Notes: generated by a model from the sequence alone, not told the origin. A stretch of 31,244 nucleotides of DNA from Paenarthrobacter nitroguajacolicus JCM 14115 (GCA_001313365.1 BBFS01000054.1:1-31244); one strand, 5' to 3'. Counted from the stretch's first letter, positions 1 to 9,252 are shown. Program-made: numbers and translations.

Positions 1-191
1 CTCTTCATTGAATGTCTGGGCGCTTGCTCTGTGGGGGCGCTCAAGGAATTTCGTATTGTGAGAATAAAATTCTGCAATTCGAGATTACGTCTGCTGGTTG
101 GGCAGCGTCAACACGGATTGCGTAACCAAGACAGTCAACTGGGAAAGCTTCGGCCAAGCAACCGAATGTGACCCTGCATACACGGAGAACC

Positions 192-220
192 TTGACGTTA
201 CGTGACCTGAGTCATAGAGT
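192..220 (+). promoter_or_regulatory. Putative sigma-70-type promoter of the NCS1 transporter operon
   Basis: TTGACG at 192-197 and TAGAGT at 215-220 are separated by 17 bp, a normal housekeeping spacing. Transcription would start near 227, so the palindrome at 242-260 would lie just downstream of the start point and ahead of the ATG at 282, a good position for a repressor. The rest of 1-281 shows no coding region on either strand. It does hold an imperfect inverted repeat at 55-78 (ATTGTGAGAAT, AAA, ATTCTGCAAT) that may belong to a divergent gene outside the window. Confidence 0.4.
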
Positions 221-241
221 GCTTTCACTATTCAATAACTA

Positions 242-260
242 GATTCCGCATTGTGGAATC
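242..260. promoter_or_regulatory. Palindromic operator, TTCC-N7-GGAA type
   Basis: GATTCCGCATTGTGGAATC is a 19-bp palindrome with a single mismatched pair. It lies between the putative transcription start and the ribosome binding site of the first gene. A second site with the same TTCC-N7-GGAA geometry occurs at 3618-3634 upstream of the dicarboxylate transporter. The shape suits an IclR- or GntR-type regulator of nitrogen or carbon catabolism, but no such regulator is encoded in the window, so the protein partner is inferred. Confidence 0.5.
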
Positions 261-281
261 AGTACGAAGTGGAGATCCACG

Positions 282-1860
282 ATGCAGACGACTTCATCAG
301 TCGGCGTCACTGGGGGCTCCGGGAGACGGAAACGCAGGTGGCCCCCCCAACCATCCGGTCGTGGGAAACACCGACCTCTGCGCCATTGCTTCCGAAGCCT
401 CAGGCCGTACCATCAGTCCCGGCCTTTACAACATCGACCTCGCACCCACTAAGGCCAAGGGCCGGAAGTGGACCAGCTACAGCATCTTTACCCTCTGGGC
501 CAACGACGTCCACAGCCTGGGTAACTATGCCTTCGCCATCGGCCTGTTCTCCCTCGGTCTGGGTGGTTGGCAGATCCTGGTAGCCCTCGGTATCGGCGCC
601 ATTCTCCTGTTCGCGCTCCTGAATTTCTCTGGATTCATGGGCGAGAAGACCGGTGTTCCCTTCCCTGTCATGAGCCGCATCAGCTTCGGCATCAGGGGGG
701 GAGCGCAGATCGCCAGCCTGGTTCGCGGCGCTGTTGCCGTTGCTTGGTTCGGCATCCAGACATACCTGGCATCCGTGGTCCTCCGCGTCATGCTGGTGGC
801 CATGCGCCGGGTTTGAAAGACCTTGACAGCAACTCCATCCTTGGCCTTTCAACCCTGGGCTGGTTGTCGTTCGTGGCGCTCTGGATGGTTCAGTTGGTCA
901 TCGTCAGCTTTGGCATGGAGATGATCCGCAAGTACGAGGCTTTCGCCGGTCCCATCATCCTGGTGACCATGGCAGCGATCGCCGTGTGGGTCTTCATCGA
1001 AGCCGGCGGCGCCATCCAGTGGAGCGGCATCAAGGGCCTCGAGGGTACCGAAATGTGGCTCACCATCTTTGCCGGCGGTGCCTGTGGGTTTCCATCTACG
1101 GAACGTTCGTCCTGAACTTCTGCGACTTCACCCGGTCCTCGGCTTCCAAGAAGTCGATCGTCAAGGGCAACTTCTGGGGGGGCATCCCCCATCAACATGC
1201 TCGTCTTTGGCGCCATCGTGGTGGTCATGGCCGGTGGGCAGTACAAGATCAACGGCACAGTGATCGAGAGCCCGTCGGACATCGTTGAGAGCATCCCCCA
1301 ATACGCTTCTGTTGGTCCTTGCCTGCCTGGCACTGTTGATCCTGACCATCGCCGTGAACCTGATGGCCAATTTCGTAGCTCCGGTCTACGCCCTGACCAA
1401 CCTCTTCCCGCGGCACCTGAACTTCCGCAAGGCGGCCTGGGTCAGCGGCACCATCGGCCTGATCATCCTGCCGTGGAACCTCTACAACAACCCGATCGTG
1501 ATCGTGTACTTCCTGGGTGGCCTGGGTGCCTTGCTCGGGCCCCTGTTCGGTGTGGTCATGGCCGATTACTGGCTGGTCCGCCGCGGCAAGGTCAATGTCC
1601 CGGAGCTCTACACGGAGGATCCCAAAGGCGCCTACTTCTACAAGCGCGGCGTGAACCCGAAGGCCATCATCGCGATGCTCCCGGCCGCAGGCCTGGCCAT
1701 CGCCATCGCTTTCATCCCCCCCGCCCTGGCCGCGGCTGCTCCGTTCGCTTGGTTCATCGGAGCCGGCGTCGCAGCGCTGACGTACTTCGCTGTCGCGGAC
1801 AAGAAGCAGGTCCACCAGGACGTCTCCGGCGAGCCGATCGCCGTCGCCAGCACCCACTGA
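282..1860 (+). CDS. NCS1 family nucleobase/allantoin/hydantoin-type transporter (frame broken by indels)
   Basis: This is an integral membrane importer of the nucleobase:cation symporter-1 family, which takes up uracil, cytosine, allantoin, hydantoins and similar compounds. The reconstructed protein is about 520 residues. It contains the N-terminal segment SYSIFTLWANDVHSLGNYAF, then FPVMSRISFGIRG, FGMEMIRKYEAFAGP, VAPVYALTNLFP and VVMADYWLVRRGK, which fit the usual twelve-helix NCS1 layout. ATG 282 is preceded by GGAG at 271-274. The frame breaks near 322, near 806 (ATGGCGCCG read as ATGCGCCG), around 1085-1190 and near 1300. Several of these lie beside over-long G/C runs, so I read them as errors rather than a pseudogene. 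The racemase-family gene follows 14 bp downstream, indicating an operon. The neighbour points to a hydantoin- or allantoin-like substrate, but the exact substrate cannot be read from the sequence. Confidence 0.85.
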
Positions 1861-1874
1861 CACTGAGGAAACCC

Positions 1875-2652
1875 ATGCGCATCCTTGTCGCAAACGTCAA
1901 CACCACCCAGTCCATGACGGACTCCATCGCAGCGCAGGCTCGTGCCGCAGCGGCTCCCGGCACCGAAATCATCGGCATCACGCCTCGCTTCGGCGCCGAC
2001 TCCTGCGAAGGCAACTTCGAAAGCTACCTCGCCGCGATCGCCGTCATGGATGCGGTGGTGAACTATCCCGAACCGTTCGACGCGGTCATCCAGGCCGGCT
2101 ACGGCGAGCACGGCCGCGAAGGCTTCAGGAACTGCTCGACGTCCCCGTGGTTGATATCACCGAGGCAGCAGCAAGCACCGCGATGTTCCTGGGCCACAAG
2201 TATTCAGTGGTCACCACGCTTGACCGCGCCGTACCGCTGATCGAGGACCGGCTCAAGCTCGCCGGTTTGGAGGCGCGTTGTGCCTCGGTCACGGCCAGCG
2301 GCATGGCCGTGCTGGAGCTCGAGGAATACCCGGAGCGTGCTGTTGAAGCCATTGTGAGCCAGGCGGAACAAGCTGTTCACAACGACAAAGCGGAAGTTAT
2401 TGTTCTTGGTTGCGGCGGCATGGCCGGTCTCGACGAACAAATCCGCCAGCGCACCGGCGTCCCCCCCGTAGTGGACGGAGTGGCGGCGGCGGTCACCATC
2501 GCCGAGTCCCTGGTCCGCCTTGGGTTGTCTACGTCCAAGGTCAGGACTACGCCACTCCGCGCCCGAAGACTGTCATAGGCTGGCCGATAACAGCCGCCCA
2601 GGCGGCACAAGCTGAGGCAGCTCCCGCTCAGGCAGCTGAAGCCGCACGCTGA
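1875..2652 (+). CDS. Asp/Glu/hydantoin racemase superfamily protein with Gly in place of the first catalytic Cys
   Basis: The protein (about 257 residues, MRILVANVNTT...) belongs to the superfamily that includes hydantoin racemase, allantoin racemase, maleate isomerase and arylmalonate decarboxylase. ATG 1875 follows GAGGAA at 1865-1870. Classical hydantoin racemases have two catalytic cysteines, the first in a motif like ACFGDPG. Here the aligned segment reads AGYGEHG, so residue 75 is Gly. The second Cys is present (VIVLGCGGMAG, about residue 180). Gly then Cys is the arrangement known from arylmalonate decarboxylase, so simple racemase activity is doubtful. The C-terminus is an Ala/Gln-rich tail (TAAQAAQAEAAPAQAAEAAR). 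The gene sits between the NCS1 transporter and an SDR dehydrogenase, so it probably acts on the imported compound. The frame breaks near 2128, near 2461 (a C7 run) and near 2548. Confidence 0.75.
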
Positions 2653-2687
2653 CGCTGCCACAGGCAATTCCCCCGAAAGGCAACCAC

Positions 2688-3460
2688 ATGACTGACTCCA
2701 GCCCTCCCGCAAACCCGAGGGTCGCCGTCGTGACCGGGGGGCCGGTTCCGGAATTGGGCGGGCCGTCGCCAGGCTCATGCTCGCCGAGGGTTACCGCGTT
2801 GCGCTTGCCGGCCGCCGGGAGGCGCAACTCCTGGAAACGGCCGGCGACCATCCGGACGCGCTGGCGGTTCCGTGCGATGTGACAGTGCCCGACGACGTCG
2901 CGCGCCTTTTCGCGGAGGTCCGCCAACGCTGGGGTCGGGTTGATGTGCTGTTCAACAATGCCGGCATCTTTGGGCCGGCGGGCGACGTGGGCGACATCAG
3001 TGTGGACGAGTGGGAAGCAACGCTTCGCGTGAACGTCACGGGCTCCATGTTGTGCGCCGCTGAGGCTGTGCGAACCATGAAATCCCAAGAGCCGCAAGGT
3101 GGCCGCATCATCAACAACGGCTCCATTTCGGCGCACTCGCCCAGGCCCAAATCCGTGGCCTATACAGTCACTAAGCACGCGATGACGGGCCTGACCAAGA
3201 GCATCGAGCTCGACGGCAGGGAGTTCGGTATTACGTGCGGGCAGATCGACATCGGCAACACCCGTACCGAAATCATGGACACCATTGGCGTGGGCTCCGG
3301 GGCGCTGCAGGCTGACGGCAGCCGCAAAGTGGAACCCATGTTCCCCCCCGTGGACGATGCAGCCCGTGCCGTGCTGATGATGGCCAACATGCCGGCGTCG
3401 GCCAGTGTCGGATCCTTGGTGGTGACCGCTGCCGGCATGCCCTTCGTGGGCCGCGGCTAG
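2688..3460 (+). CDS. SDR family NAD(P)-dependent oxidoreductase
   Basis: This is a classical short-chain dehydrogenase/reductase of about 257 residues, presumably cytosolic. The cofactor motif TGxGxGIG is reconstructed at 2734-2760, where a G6 run (normal reading GGGG) breaks the frame. Further motifs are the NNAG motif ([10 protein letters not shown]), a catalytic Ser region ([11 protein letters not shown]) and YTVTK (YxxxK). ATG 2688 is preceded by GAAAGG. A CCC-CCC stretch at 3346 adds one extra proline compared with the usual [11 protein letters not shown]. The gene follows the racemase-like gene by 35 bp and is closed by a strong hairpin at 3519-3560, so it is probably the last gene of the operon that begins at 282. 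It may oxidise or reduce an intermediate of the same pathway; the substrate is unknown. Confidence 0.85.
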
Positions 3461-3518
3461 CCTCGCAGCACCGCCCCAAACCGCGGGCCCGTGCCGCCAC
3501 CACCCACTTTGCTTTTCG

Positions 3519-3560
3519 AATGCCCGTGACATGCCTGTAGAAGGGCGTGTCACGGGCATT
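3519..3560 (+). terminator. Intrinsic terminator-like hairpin after the SDR gene
   Basis: AATGCCCGTGACA at 3519-3531 pairs perfectly with TGTCACGGGCATT at 3548-3560 (13-bp stem, 16-base loop). Only a short TT follows, as is common in high-GC actinobacteria. It separates the SDR gene from the independently controlled dicarboxylate transporter. Confidence 0.7.
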
Positions 3561-3617
3561 TCTGCGTCAAAGAAGGTGGTGGACGCACCAACATCCAAGC
3601 TCCAAACCGAATGTGAC

Positions 3618-3634
3618 TTTCCATAATATGGAAA
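3618..3634. promoter_or_regulatory. Perfect 17-bp palindrome, second TTCC-N7-GGAA operator
   Basis: TTTCCATAATATGGAAA is a perfect palindrome about 100 bp upstream of the dicarboxylate transporter start. It matches the layout of the site at 242-260 (TTCC, seven bases, GGAA). It is AT-rich against a GC-rich background, as expected of a promoter/operator. I infer that one regulator controls both transporter transcripts. Confidence 0.5.
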
Positions 3635-3733
3635 TGTTATTTCCCCCCCTTGCGGAATGGTGTGAGCAGGCTTACATTTGAAAAACCCCCCCTCAAAATG
3701 TGGGGGCCGTTCCCAACTGATTGGTTCAGATCA

Positions 3734-5246
3734 ATGAAGATCCCAGACTCCGCGGCGCTGAAGGCGAGTTCGGCCCCCGCAGAAGAAAAAGCGGCTGTAC
3801 CAGTCGCTCTTTTTTCAAATCCTGATCGCCGTCGTCGCAGGTGTACTCATCGGTCATTTTTGGCCGACAATCGGGTCCGCCCTCCGGCCACTGGGTGATG
3901 GATTCATTCAACTCATCAAGATGATCATCGCCCCCGCTGATTTTCCTCGTGATCGTCACAGGCATCTCGCAGTGGGCGACGTCAAAGCGGTCGGAAGGGT
4001 CGGGGTCAAAGCGCTCCTGTACTTCACCGGCGCCACGCTCTTCGCCCTCGTCTTCGGGCTCATCGTCGGAAATATCGTTCAGCCTGGTGCTGGCCTTAAT
4101 ATCGACCCCCCCGCTACGCTCTCCCAGGACGCGCTCAACGCCAAGACCGGCAATGCGCCTCCCAAGGACGCTGCAGCCTTCATCCTGGATGTCATTCCCG
4201 TCAGCGTGATCGGTGCTTTTGCCAACAACAGCCTGCTTCAGGTGCTGTTCTTCTCCGTGTTCTTCGGCGCAGCCATCGTGGTCATCGGCCGCGAACGCTG
4301 CATGCCGGTCATCAGCCTCATGGAAACCGTCCTGGAGCTGATCTTCAAGATCATGTCCTGGATCATGAAAGTGGCTCCCATCGGTGCATTTGGTGCCATG
4401 GCCTTCATCATCGGCCAGTACGGACTTGGCACGCTCAGCACTTATGCCCTCCTGATTGCAGCCTGCTACGGAGCGGCGATCATCTTCATCGGCCTGCTGT
4501 TCCTGGTGGCTTGGGGGTTCGCCCGGGTTCCCCTGTGGGCGTTCCTGAAGTACACCCGTGAAGAATTCCTGCTGGCACTCGGCACCGCCTCTACTGAAGC
4601 AGTCATGCCGCGTATCATGACCAAGCTGACCAACGCCGGCTGCTCCCGTGCCACCACCGGCCTTGTGGTTCCCACGGGTTACTCCTTCAACCTGGACGGC
4701 GCAGCGATCTACCTGTCCATTTCACTGCTGTTCCTGGCGCAGGCCTTCGGCCACAACCTTGACCTTGGCCAGCAGTTGGCGGCGTTGGGCGTCCTGCTCC
4801 TGACCTCCAAGGGCATGGCCGGCGTGCCGGGCTCGTCCTTCCTGGCACTCTCCGCCACGGCTGCTGCGCTGGGCATCTTCCCGGTAGCCGGCGTCGCACT
4901 CCTCCTCGGAGCCGATCGCCTCATGGACTCCATGCGCGTCGTAGTGAACCTGCTGGGCAACTGCGTGGCAACGTTCGTGGTGGCCAAATGGGAAGGCCAA
5001 TTCGACCGCAGCGTCATGCTCCGCGCCTTCAATGGCGAGATCACCAACCATGATTCCGCCATCATGCTCGGCAAGGAAGAAGTCTTCGAGGAGCAGGAAC
5101 TCGAACGCATCAGTGGCGGCCAGGAGCCTTCGCCCAAGTTCCGTGGCGGTCCCGCCGCGGAGGATATCCCTCAGTTCGAAATGAGCAAACGGGGGGGCCA
5201 ACCATCCGCCCCCGGTCTGCCCGGACTAATACAGCCCACAGCATGA
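3734..5246 (+). CDS. dctA: DctA/GltP-type dicarboxylate:cation symporter (DAACS family)
   Basis: This is a membrane symporter for C4-dicarboxylates or glutamate/aspartate. The reconstructed protein is about 500 residues. It has the N-terminal helix YQSLFFQILIAVVAGVLIG, then KMIIAPLIFLVIVTGI and the family signatures GTASTEAVMP, VPTGYSFNLDGAAIY, SKGMAGVPGSSFLAL and LGADRLMDSMRVVVNLLGN. The last two carry the substrate- and sodium-binding Asp/Asn residues of the family. The start at 3734 (MKIPDSAALKAS) gives a short hydrophilic N-terminus but has a poor ribosome binding site. Frames change near 3790 and at 3931 (CCCCC where GCC CCG CTG needs four). The C-terminus is hydrophilic (GGQEPSPKFRGG). 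The position after the nucleobase/hydantoin operon and the shared operator type suggest that dicarboxylate uptake is controlled together with that pathway. Confidence 0.85.
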
Positions 5247-5277
5247 GGCCCCTCAAGAGGATTCTTGAGGGGCCTCA
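5244..5277. terminator. Strong hairpin overlapping the dctA stop codon
   Basis: TGAGGCCCCTCAAG at 5244-5257 pairs perfectly with CTTGAGGGGCCTCA at 5264-5277 across a six-base loop. The first three bases are the dctA stop codon. The minus-strand gene at 5294-5703 converges on it, so the hairpin can serve both strands. Confidence 0.75.
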
Positions 5278-5293
5278 GCTGTGCGAAAACCTA

Positions 5294-5703
5294 TTAAAGG
5301 GGCAGCAATTCCGAGAGATCCGCACGCAAACCGGACGCAGTCACCCTGTGGTCCGATACTGCGTCTGCCCACGAAATCCGGCCCGTCACCAACGAAAGCC
5401 AGGTGGCGGCGTCGCACTCGATCACGTTCGGGGGGGGAGTGCCGCGCGTGTGGCGGGGGGGCCCTCAACGCACTGCGTCACACCGAACGGCGGCACACGG
5501 ACTTCCACCGAGTTGCCGGGCGCGCGGGCGGTGACTTCCTCCAGGGAGTACCGGACCGCCGTCGCAATCAAAGTGCGCGACGGCGGCGGGCCGGCAACGC
5601 TGCCTGGCTCACCTGTACTGCCGGAAGGCTCGACGGCGGCCTGCCAGGCTGCCAGCGCGGCGCGGCCTTCCTCGATGTTGACGCGGCGTCGTGCAACAGC
5701 CAT
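5294..5703 (-). CDS. Sterol carrier family protein (small, about 130 aa)
   Basis: The reconstructed protein begins [20 protein letters not shown], continues [23 protein letters not shown] and ends [20 protein letters not shown]...SELLPL. This matches, from memory, a small actinobacterial family annotated as sterol carrier protein (SCP2-like), often found near purine genes. SCP2 folds bind hydrophobic ligands; the actual ligand and role are unknown. The middle of the gene contains runs of seven and eight G on the plus strand (around 5430 and 5456) that throw the frame. The true C-terminus lies in another frame and ends at TAA 5296-5294. It starts 21 bp after the asparaginase stop and is probably co-transcribed with it. 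Confidence 0.6.
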
Positions 5704-5724
5704 TTGTTCCTCTCCTCGGAAGTT

Positions 5725-6745
5725 TTAGTCCAGCAGGGCGGAGACAGCGTGTCCCAGCCGGATCTTGCCCACCTCGTGGCCGCCGCCGAGCACGGGCTCC
5801 ACCACGCGCTCCAGAACGCTGGAAACTGCCGGGATGTCCACGGCACCGCTCACGGCCAGCAGAGTCAGTCCTACCAAGGACGTGGCGCGAAGGTTGCCGT
5901 CCAGCATCTTCACGGCCACGGTTGCGCCGGTGGGAGTCGCCAGGACCAGGACGCCCTCGGCCCCCCCGATCTTGGCCAGGACCTCCAGTTCCTCCATCAC
6001 GATCGTGTTGGACTCACCCTTGCCCTGAACTGCCCAGGGGTAGTCCAGCATGGACGTGGCGATGGTGGCGGCACGTGCGTTGGACGACTTATCGCCCGGG
6101 GATTTGGCCAAGCGGGAGTAGGCGCGGGCCAGGCCGGTCAGCGAGATGGCGGCAACGGGTGCTCCGCAGCCGTCGATGCCAGGTGGGAGATCGTTTCGCC
6201 GCTGTATTCCTCGATCACCGAGCGAACGCGCTGCTGGAGCGGGTGGTTTGGTTCGAGGTAGCTGCGCAGGTCCCAGCCGTTTTCGGTGCACGCCCACAGG
6301 AATGCTGCGTGCTTGCCGGAGCAATTGAAGGCAAGCTTGGATTGTCCGCGTTCGGAGCGGACCAGCCAGTTGCGGGCGGTTTCGTCCTGGGGGCCAGGCG
6401 GCGGGGGCACTGGAGGTTTTCTTCTTTAACGCCAGCTGCCTTGAGCATCCCTTCCACAACGTCCATATGATCCAGGGAACCAGTGTGGCTGCCGCAGGCG
6501 ACAGCAACTTGCGCGCCACGGAGGGGCACGCCGGATTGCATGGAAGCCAGGGCCTGGAAGGGTTTGAGGGTGGAACGGGCGAGGACGGGAGCATCGATGT
6601 CACCAAGACGGGTGACCACCGAGCCATCGCCGGCAAGAACCACGGCCGCGCCGATGTGCCGGGACTCAATAAAGCCACTTCGTTCGATCACTGCCAGTTC
6701 CACCGCGGACTCAACGTTGAACGTTTCATGCGAACTCATGGGCAT
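5725..6745 (-). CDS. Asparaginase (L-asparaginase II family, PF06089 type)
   Basis: This enzyme should hydrolyse L-asparagine to aspartate and ammonia. It is about 330 residues, presumably cytosolic, and unrelated to the AnsA/AnsB fold. Recognisable parts are the N-terminal VELAVIERSGFIESRHIGAA, the segment STLKPFQALASMQSGV, ACGSHTG, LAFNCSGKHAAFL and the C-terminal GGHEVGKIRLGHAVSALLD. The ATG at 6745 (MPMSSHETFN) has an in-frame alternative Met two codons later. Frame changes occur near 6410 (the ENLQCP.../QDETARNW junction) and near 6180 (SHLGIDGCGAP). Both agree with single-base errors and conservation continues on each side. The gene is transcribed away from purD. Confidence 0.85.
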
Positions 6746-6812
6746 GAATCAAGTCTAGGGCGCGGCGGGGTCAGTTCCCGGGTCATCCGCGTGCCCGCGC
6801 GCGTGATCCGTG

Positions 6813-6848
6813 CACGCCCGGCCTCACGCCGGGCCTCACGCCAGGCCC
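6813..6848. repeat. Three tandem copies of a 12-bp repeat between asparaginase and purD
   Basis: CACGCCCGGCCT, CACGCCGGGCCT and CACGCCAGGCCC follow each other without gaps. The first two can also fold as GCCCGGC-CTCAC-GCCGGGC. The repeat lies in the 173-bp divergent promoter region. No clear -35/-10 pair is visible for either gene. Confidence 0.6.
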
Positions 6849-6918
6849 GTGTCTACAGGTCCGGTGAATGACACAGCTTAGGCCCCCCCGCGCGCTTCAC
6901 AAAGTACCCTTGAGGACT

Positions 6919-8235
6919 GTGAAGGTACTCGTCATTGGCCCAGGCGGCCGCGAACACGCCATTGTCCGCTCTCTGCTTGAAGATCCCAACGTTTCCGAGG
7001 TCCACGCGGCCCCTGGCAACGCGGGCATCAGCAAACTCGTTCCCACCCATGCGATTGACGGGAACAACCCGGAAGCCGTGTCCGCCCTCGCCACCAAGCT
7101 GGGCGTGGACCTGGTTGTCGTAGGACGAGCGCCTTTGGCTGCCGGTGTGTCCGACGCCGTCCGAGAAGCCGGCATCCCGGTGTTCGGTCCCAGCAAGGAA
7201 GCAGCCCAGCTGGAGGCTTCCAAGCGTTCGCCAAGCAGATCATGCTGAAGCCAACGTTCCCACGCTATGGCTCGCGTTGCCACCAATGCTGACGAAGCTG
7301 CCGACGCCTTGGACACCTTTGGTGCCCCCCCGTATGTAGTGAAGGACGACGGCCTGGCCGCCGGTAAGGGCGTGGTGGTCACCAAGGACCGCGCAGAGGC
7401 CCTGGCACATGCCCAGGCGTGCTTCGACGCCGGTGGAACAGTGGTCATCGAGGAATTCCTTGACGGCCCCCCCGAGGTTTCCCTGTTCGTTCTCTGCGAC
7501 GGCCGCAACACCGTCCCGTTGTCCCCCCCGGCTCAGGATTTCAAGCGCATCTTCGATAACGACGAAGGTCCCAACACCGGCGGCATGGGCGCGTACACCC
7601 CCCCGCTTGAATGGGCTCCTGAGGGCCTGGTCCAGGAAGTCATCGACCGCGTAGCCCAGCCCACCGTGGACGAGATGGCCCGCCGCGGCACGCCCTTCGT
7701 CGGTGTGCTGTACTGCGGCCTCGCCCTGACTTCCCGCGGCATGCGCGTCATCGAGTTCAACGTTCGCTTCGGCGACCCCGAGACGCAGGCCGTCCTCGCT
7801 CGCCTCAAGACCCCTCTTGGTGCGCTGCTGCTGGCAGCTGCCAAGGGCGAACTGGACACGGCAGAAGAGCTGCGCTGGTCCAAGGACACGGCAGTCGCCG
7901 TCGTCGTTGCTGCCGAAAACTACCCGGACGCACCCCGCACGGGCGATCGCATCCGCGGACTGAAGAAGGTGGACGAACTGGACGGTGTCCACGTAGTCCA
8001 CGCCGGCACCAAGCTGGATGACGAAGGCAAAGTGGTCTCGGCCGGCGGACGTGTCCTTGCTGTTGTCGCGCTCGGTTCGGATCTGGTTGAGGCCCGTGAA
8101 AAGGCGTACGACGGCGTTGAGCTGGTTCAGCTTGAAGGCTCACAGTTCCGTACGGATATCGGAGGCAAAGCCGCCCGCGGTGAAATCCGCGTTCCGTACA
8201 CGGCTACAGGAACCATCCCGAAAGTGCAGGCCTGA
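6919..8235 (+). CDS. purD: Phosphoribosylamine--glycine ligase (GAR synthetase)
   Basis: PurD joins phosphoribosylamine and glycine using ATP, the second step of purine synthesis. The protein shows the N-terminal domain start MKVLVIGPGGREHAIVRSLL, then the ATP-grasp elements DGLAAGKGVVV, GGTVVIEEFLDG, NTGGMGAYTP and IEFNVRFGDPE, and a C-terminal domain ending GEIRVPYTATGTIPKVQA (about 435 residues). GTG 6919 is preceded by TGAGGA. It is altered by many small indels that often cancel. Three bases are missing at 7125 (VVVGRAPL for VVVGPEAPL), and three single deletions at 7220-7265 create a spurious TGA at 7246. At least four C7 runs (7325, 7466, 7524, 7600) each add one extra proline. I infer an intact gene misread. 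purC follows 2 bp after the stop. Confidence 0.95.
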
Positions 8236-8237
8236 GC

Positions 8238-9178
8238 ATGACTGAAGGCATCCCTGCGGGCGGCTTCGAAACCGAAACGCTGGAACTTCCGGGCTGGACG
8301 CACGTCTACTCCGGCAAGGTCCGCGATCTCTACGTTCCGGCCGACGAAGCCATCACGGAAAAGATCGGCCAGGAATGCGTGCTGGTTGTCGCCAGCGACC
8401 GCATCAGCGCCTACGATCACGTGCTGAGCAGCGAAATCCCGGACAAGGGCCGCGTCCTGACGCAGCTGAGCCTGTGGTGGTTCGATCAGTTGGATGTTGA
8501 GCACCACGTGTTGGCGTCCACGGTTGAGGGTGGCGTTCCTGCCGCCGTCGAGGGCCGCGCCATGATCTGCAAGAAGCTGGACATGTTCCCTGTGGAGTGC
8601 ATCGCGCGCGGCTACCTCACCGGCTCCGGCCTGGCTGAGTACAAGGAATCCCGCACGGTGTGCGACATTCCGCTGCCCGAGGGCCTGGTTGATGGTTCGC
8701 GCTTGGAGAAGGCCCTCTTTACGCCTTCTGCCAAGGCCGAAGTGGTGAACACGACGTCAACATCACCTATGACGATGTCGTGGCCATGGTGGGCGACGAC
8801 ATCGCTGCCCGCTTGAGTGAACTGACCCTGAAGATCTACACCCGGGCCGAGGAGATCGCCCGCGAACGCGGCATCATCCTGGCCGACACCAAGGTGGAGT
8901 TCGGCATCGACGCTGCCACCGGCATCATCACGCTGGGCGACGAAGTCCTCACCCCCCCGGACTCTTCACGGTTCTGGGATGCGTCCACGTACGCGCCGGG
9001 TCAGTCGCAGCCTTCGTACGACAAGCAGTACGTCCGCGACTGGCTGACCTCCGCCGAGTCCGGCTGGGACAAGTCCTCGGACACTCCTCCGCCGGCACTG
9101 CCCGCCGAGGTTGTGGAGCGCACCCGTGCCCGCTACGTGGAGGCTTACGAGAAGCTCACGGGCCGCACCTTCGCCTAG
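8238..9178 (+). CDS. purC: Phosphoribosylaminoimidazole-succinocarboxamide synthase (SAICAR synthetase)
   Basis: PurC condenses CAIR with aspartate using ATP in purine biosynthesis. The protein of about 312 residues is of the longer type. It has VYSGKVRDLY near the N-terminus, VLVVASDRISAYDHVL, KLDMFPVECIARGYLTGSG, VNITYDD, LADTKVEFG and DEVLTPDSSRFWDA. The frame breaks at about 8745, where GAAGTGGGTGAACAC has lost one G, and resumes at VNITYDDVVAMVGDD. A C7 run at 8952 inserts an extra proline (LTPPDSS for LTPDSS). It is adjacent to purD and surely co-transcribed. The transcript meets the hairpin element at 9183-9249 and, beyond it, the convergent XRE regulator gene. Confidence 0.95.
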
Positions 9179-9182
9179 AAGC

Positions 9183-9249
9183 ACCCAACTGAGTCGCAGT
9201 TAAGCGCGTTTTGACCCCTCAAACACGCTTAACTGCGACTTACTTGGGT
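9183..9249. terminator. Long palindromic element, bidirectional terminator or REP-like repeat
   Basis: GTCGCAGTTAAGCG at 9193-9206 pairs perfectly with CGCTTAACTGCGAC at 9226-9239. An outer stem ACCCAA (9183-9188) pairs with TTGGGT (9244-9249), and the loop can fold further as TTTGA-CCCC-TCAAA. It lies between convergent purC and the XRE gene, so it can end both transcripts. A related-looking inverted repeat containing GCAGTTAA is found at 31073-31129. Confidence 0.65.
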
Positions 9250-9252
9250 TAA

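Noticed and set aside
1..191. A coding region at the left end of the window
   Set aside because: No frame on either strand continues for a useful length and the stretch is AT-richer than the genes; it looks like a regulatory gap.
2573..3598. Minus-strand open frame of about 340 codons opposite the SDR gene
   Set aside because: Antisense shadow; the plus strand encodes a canonical SDR with cofactor and catalytic motifs.
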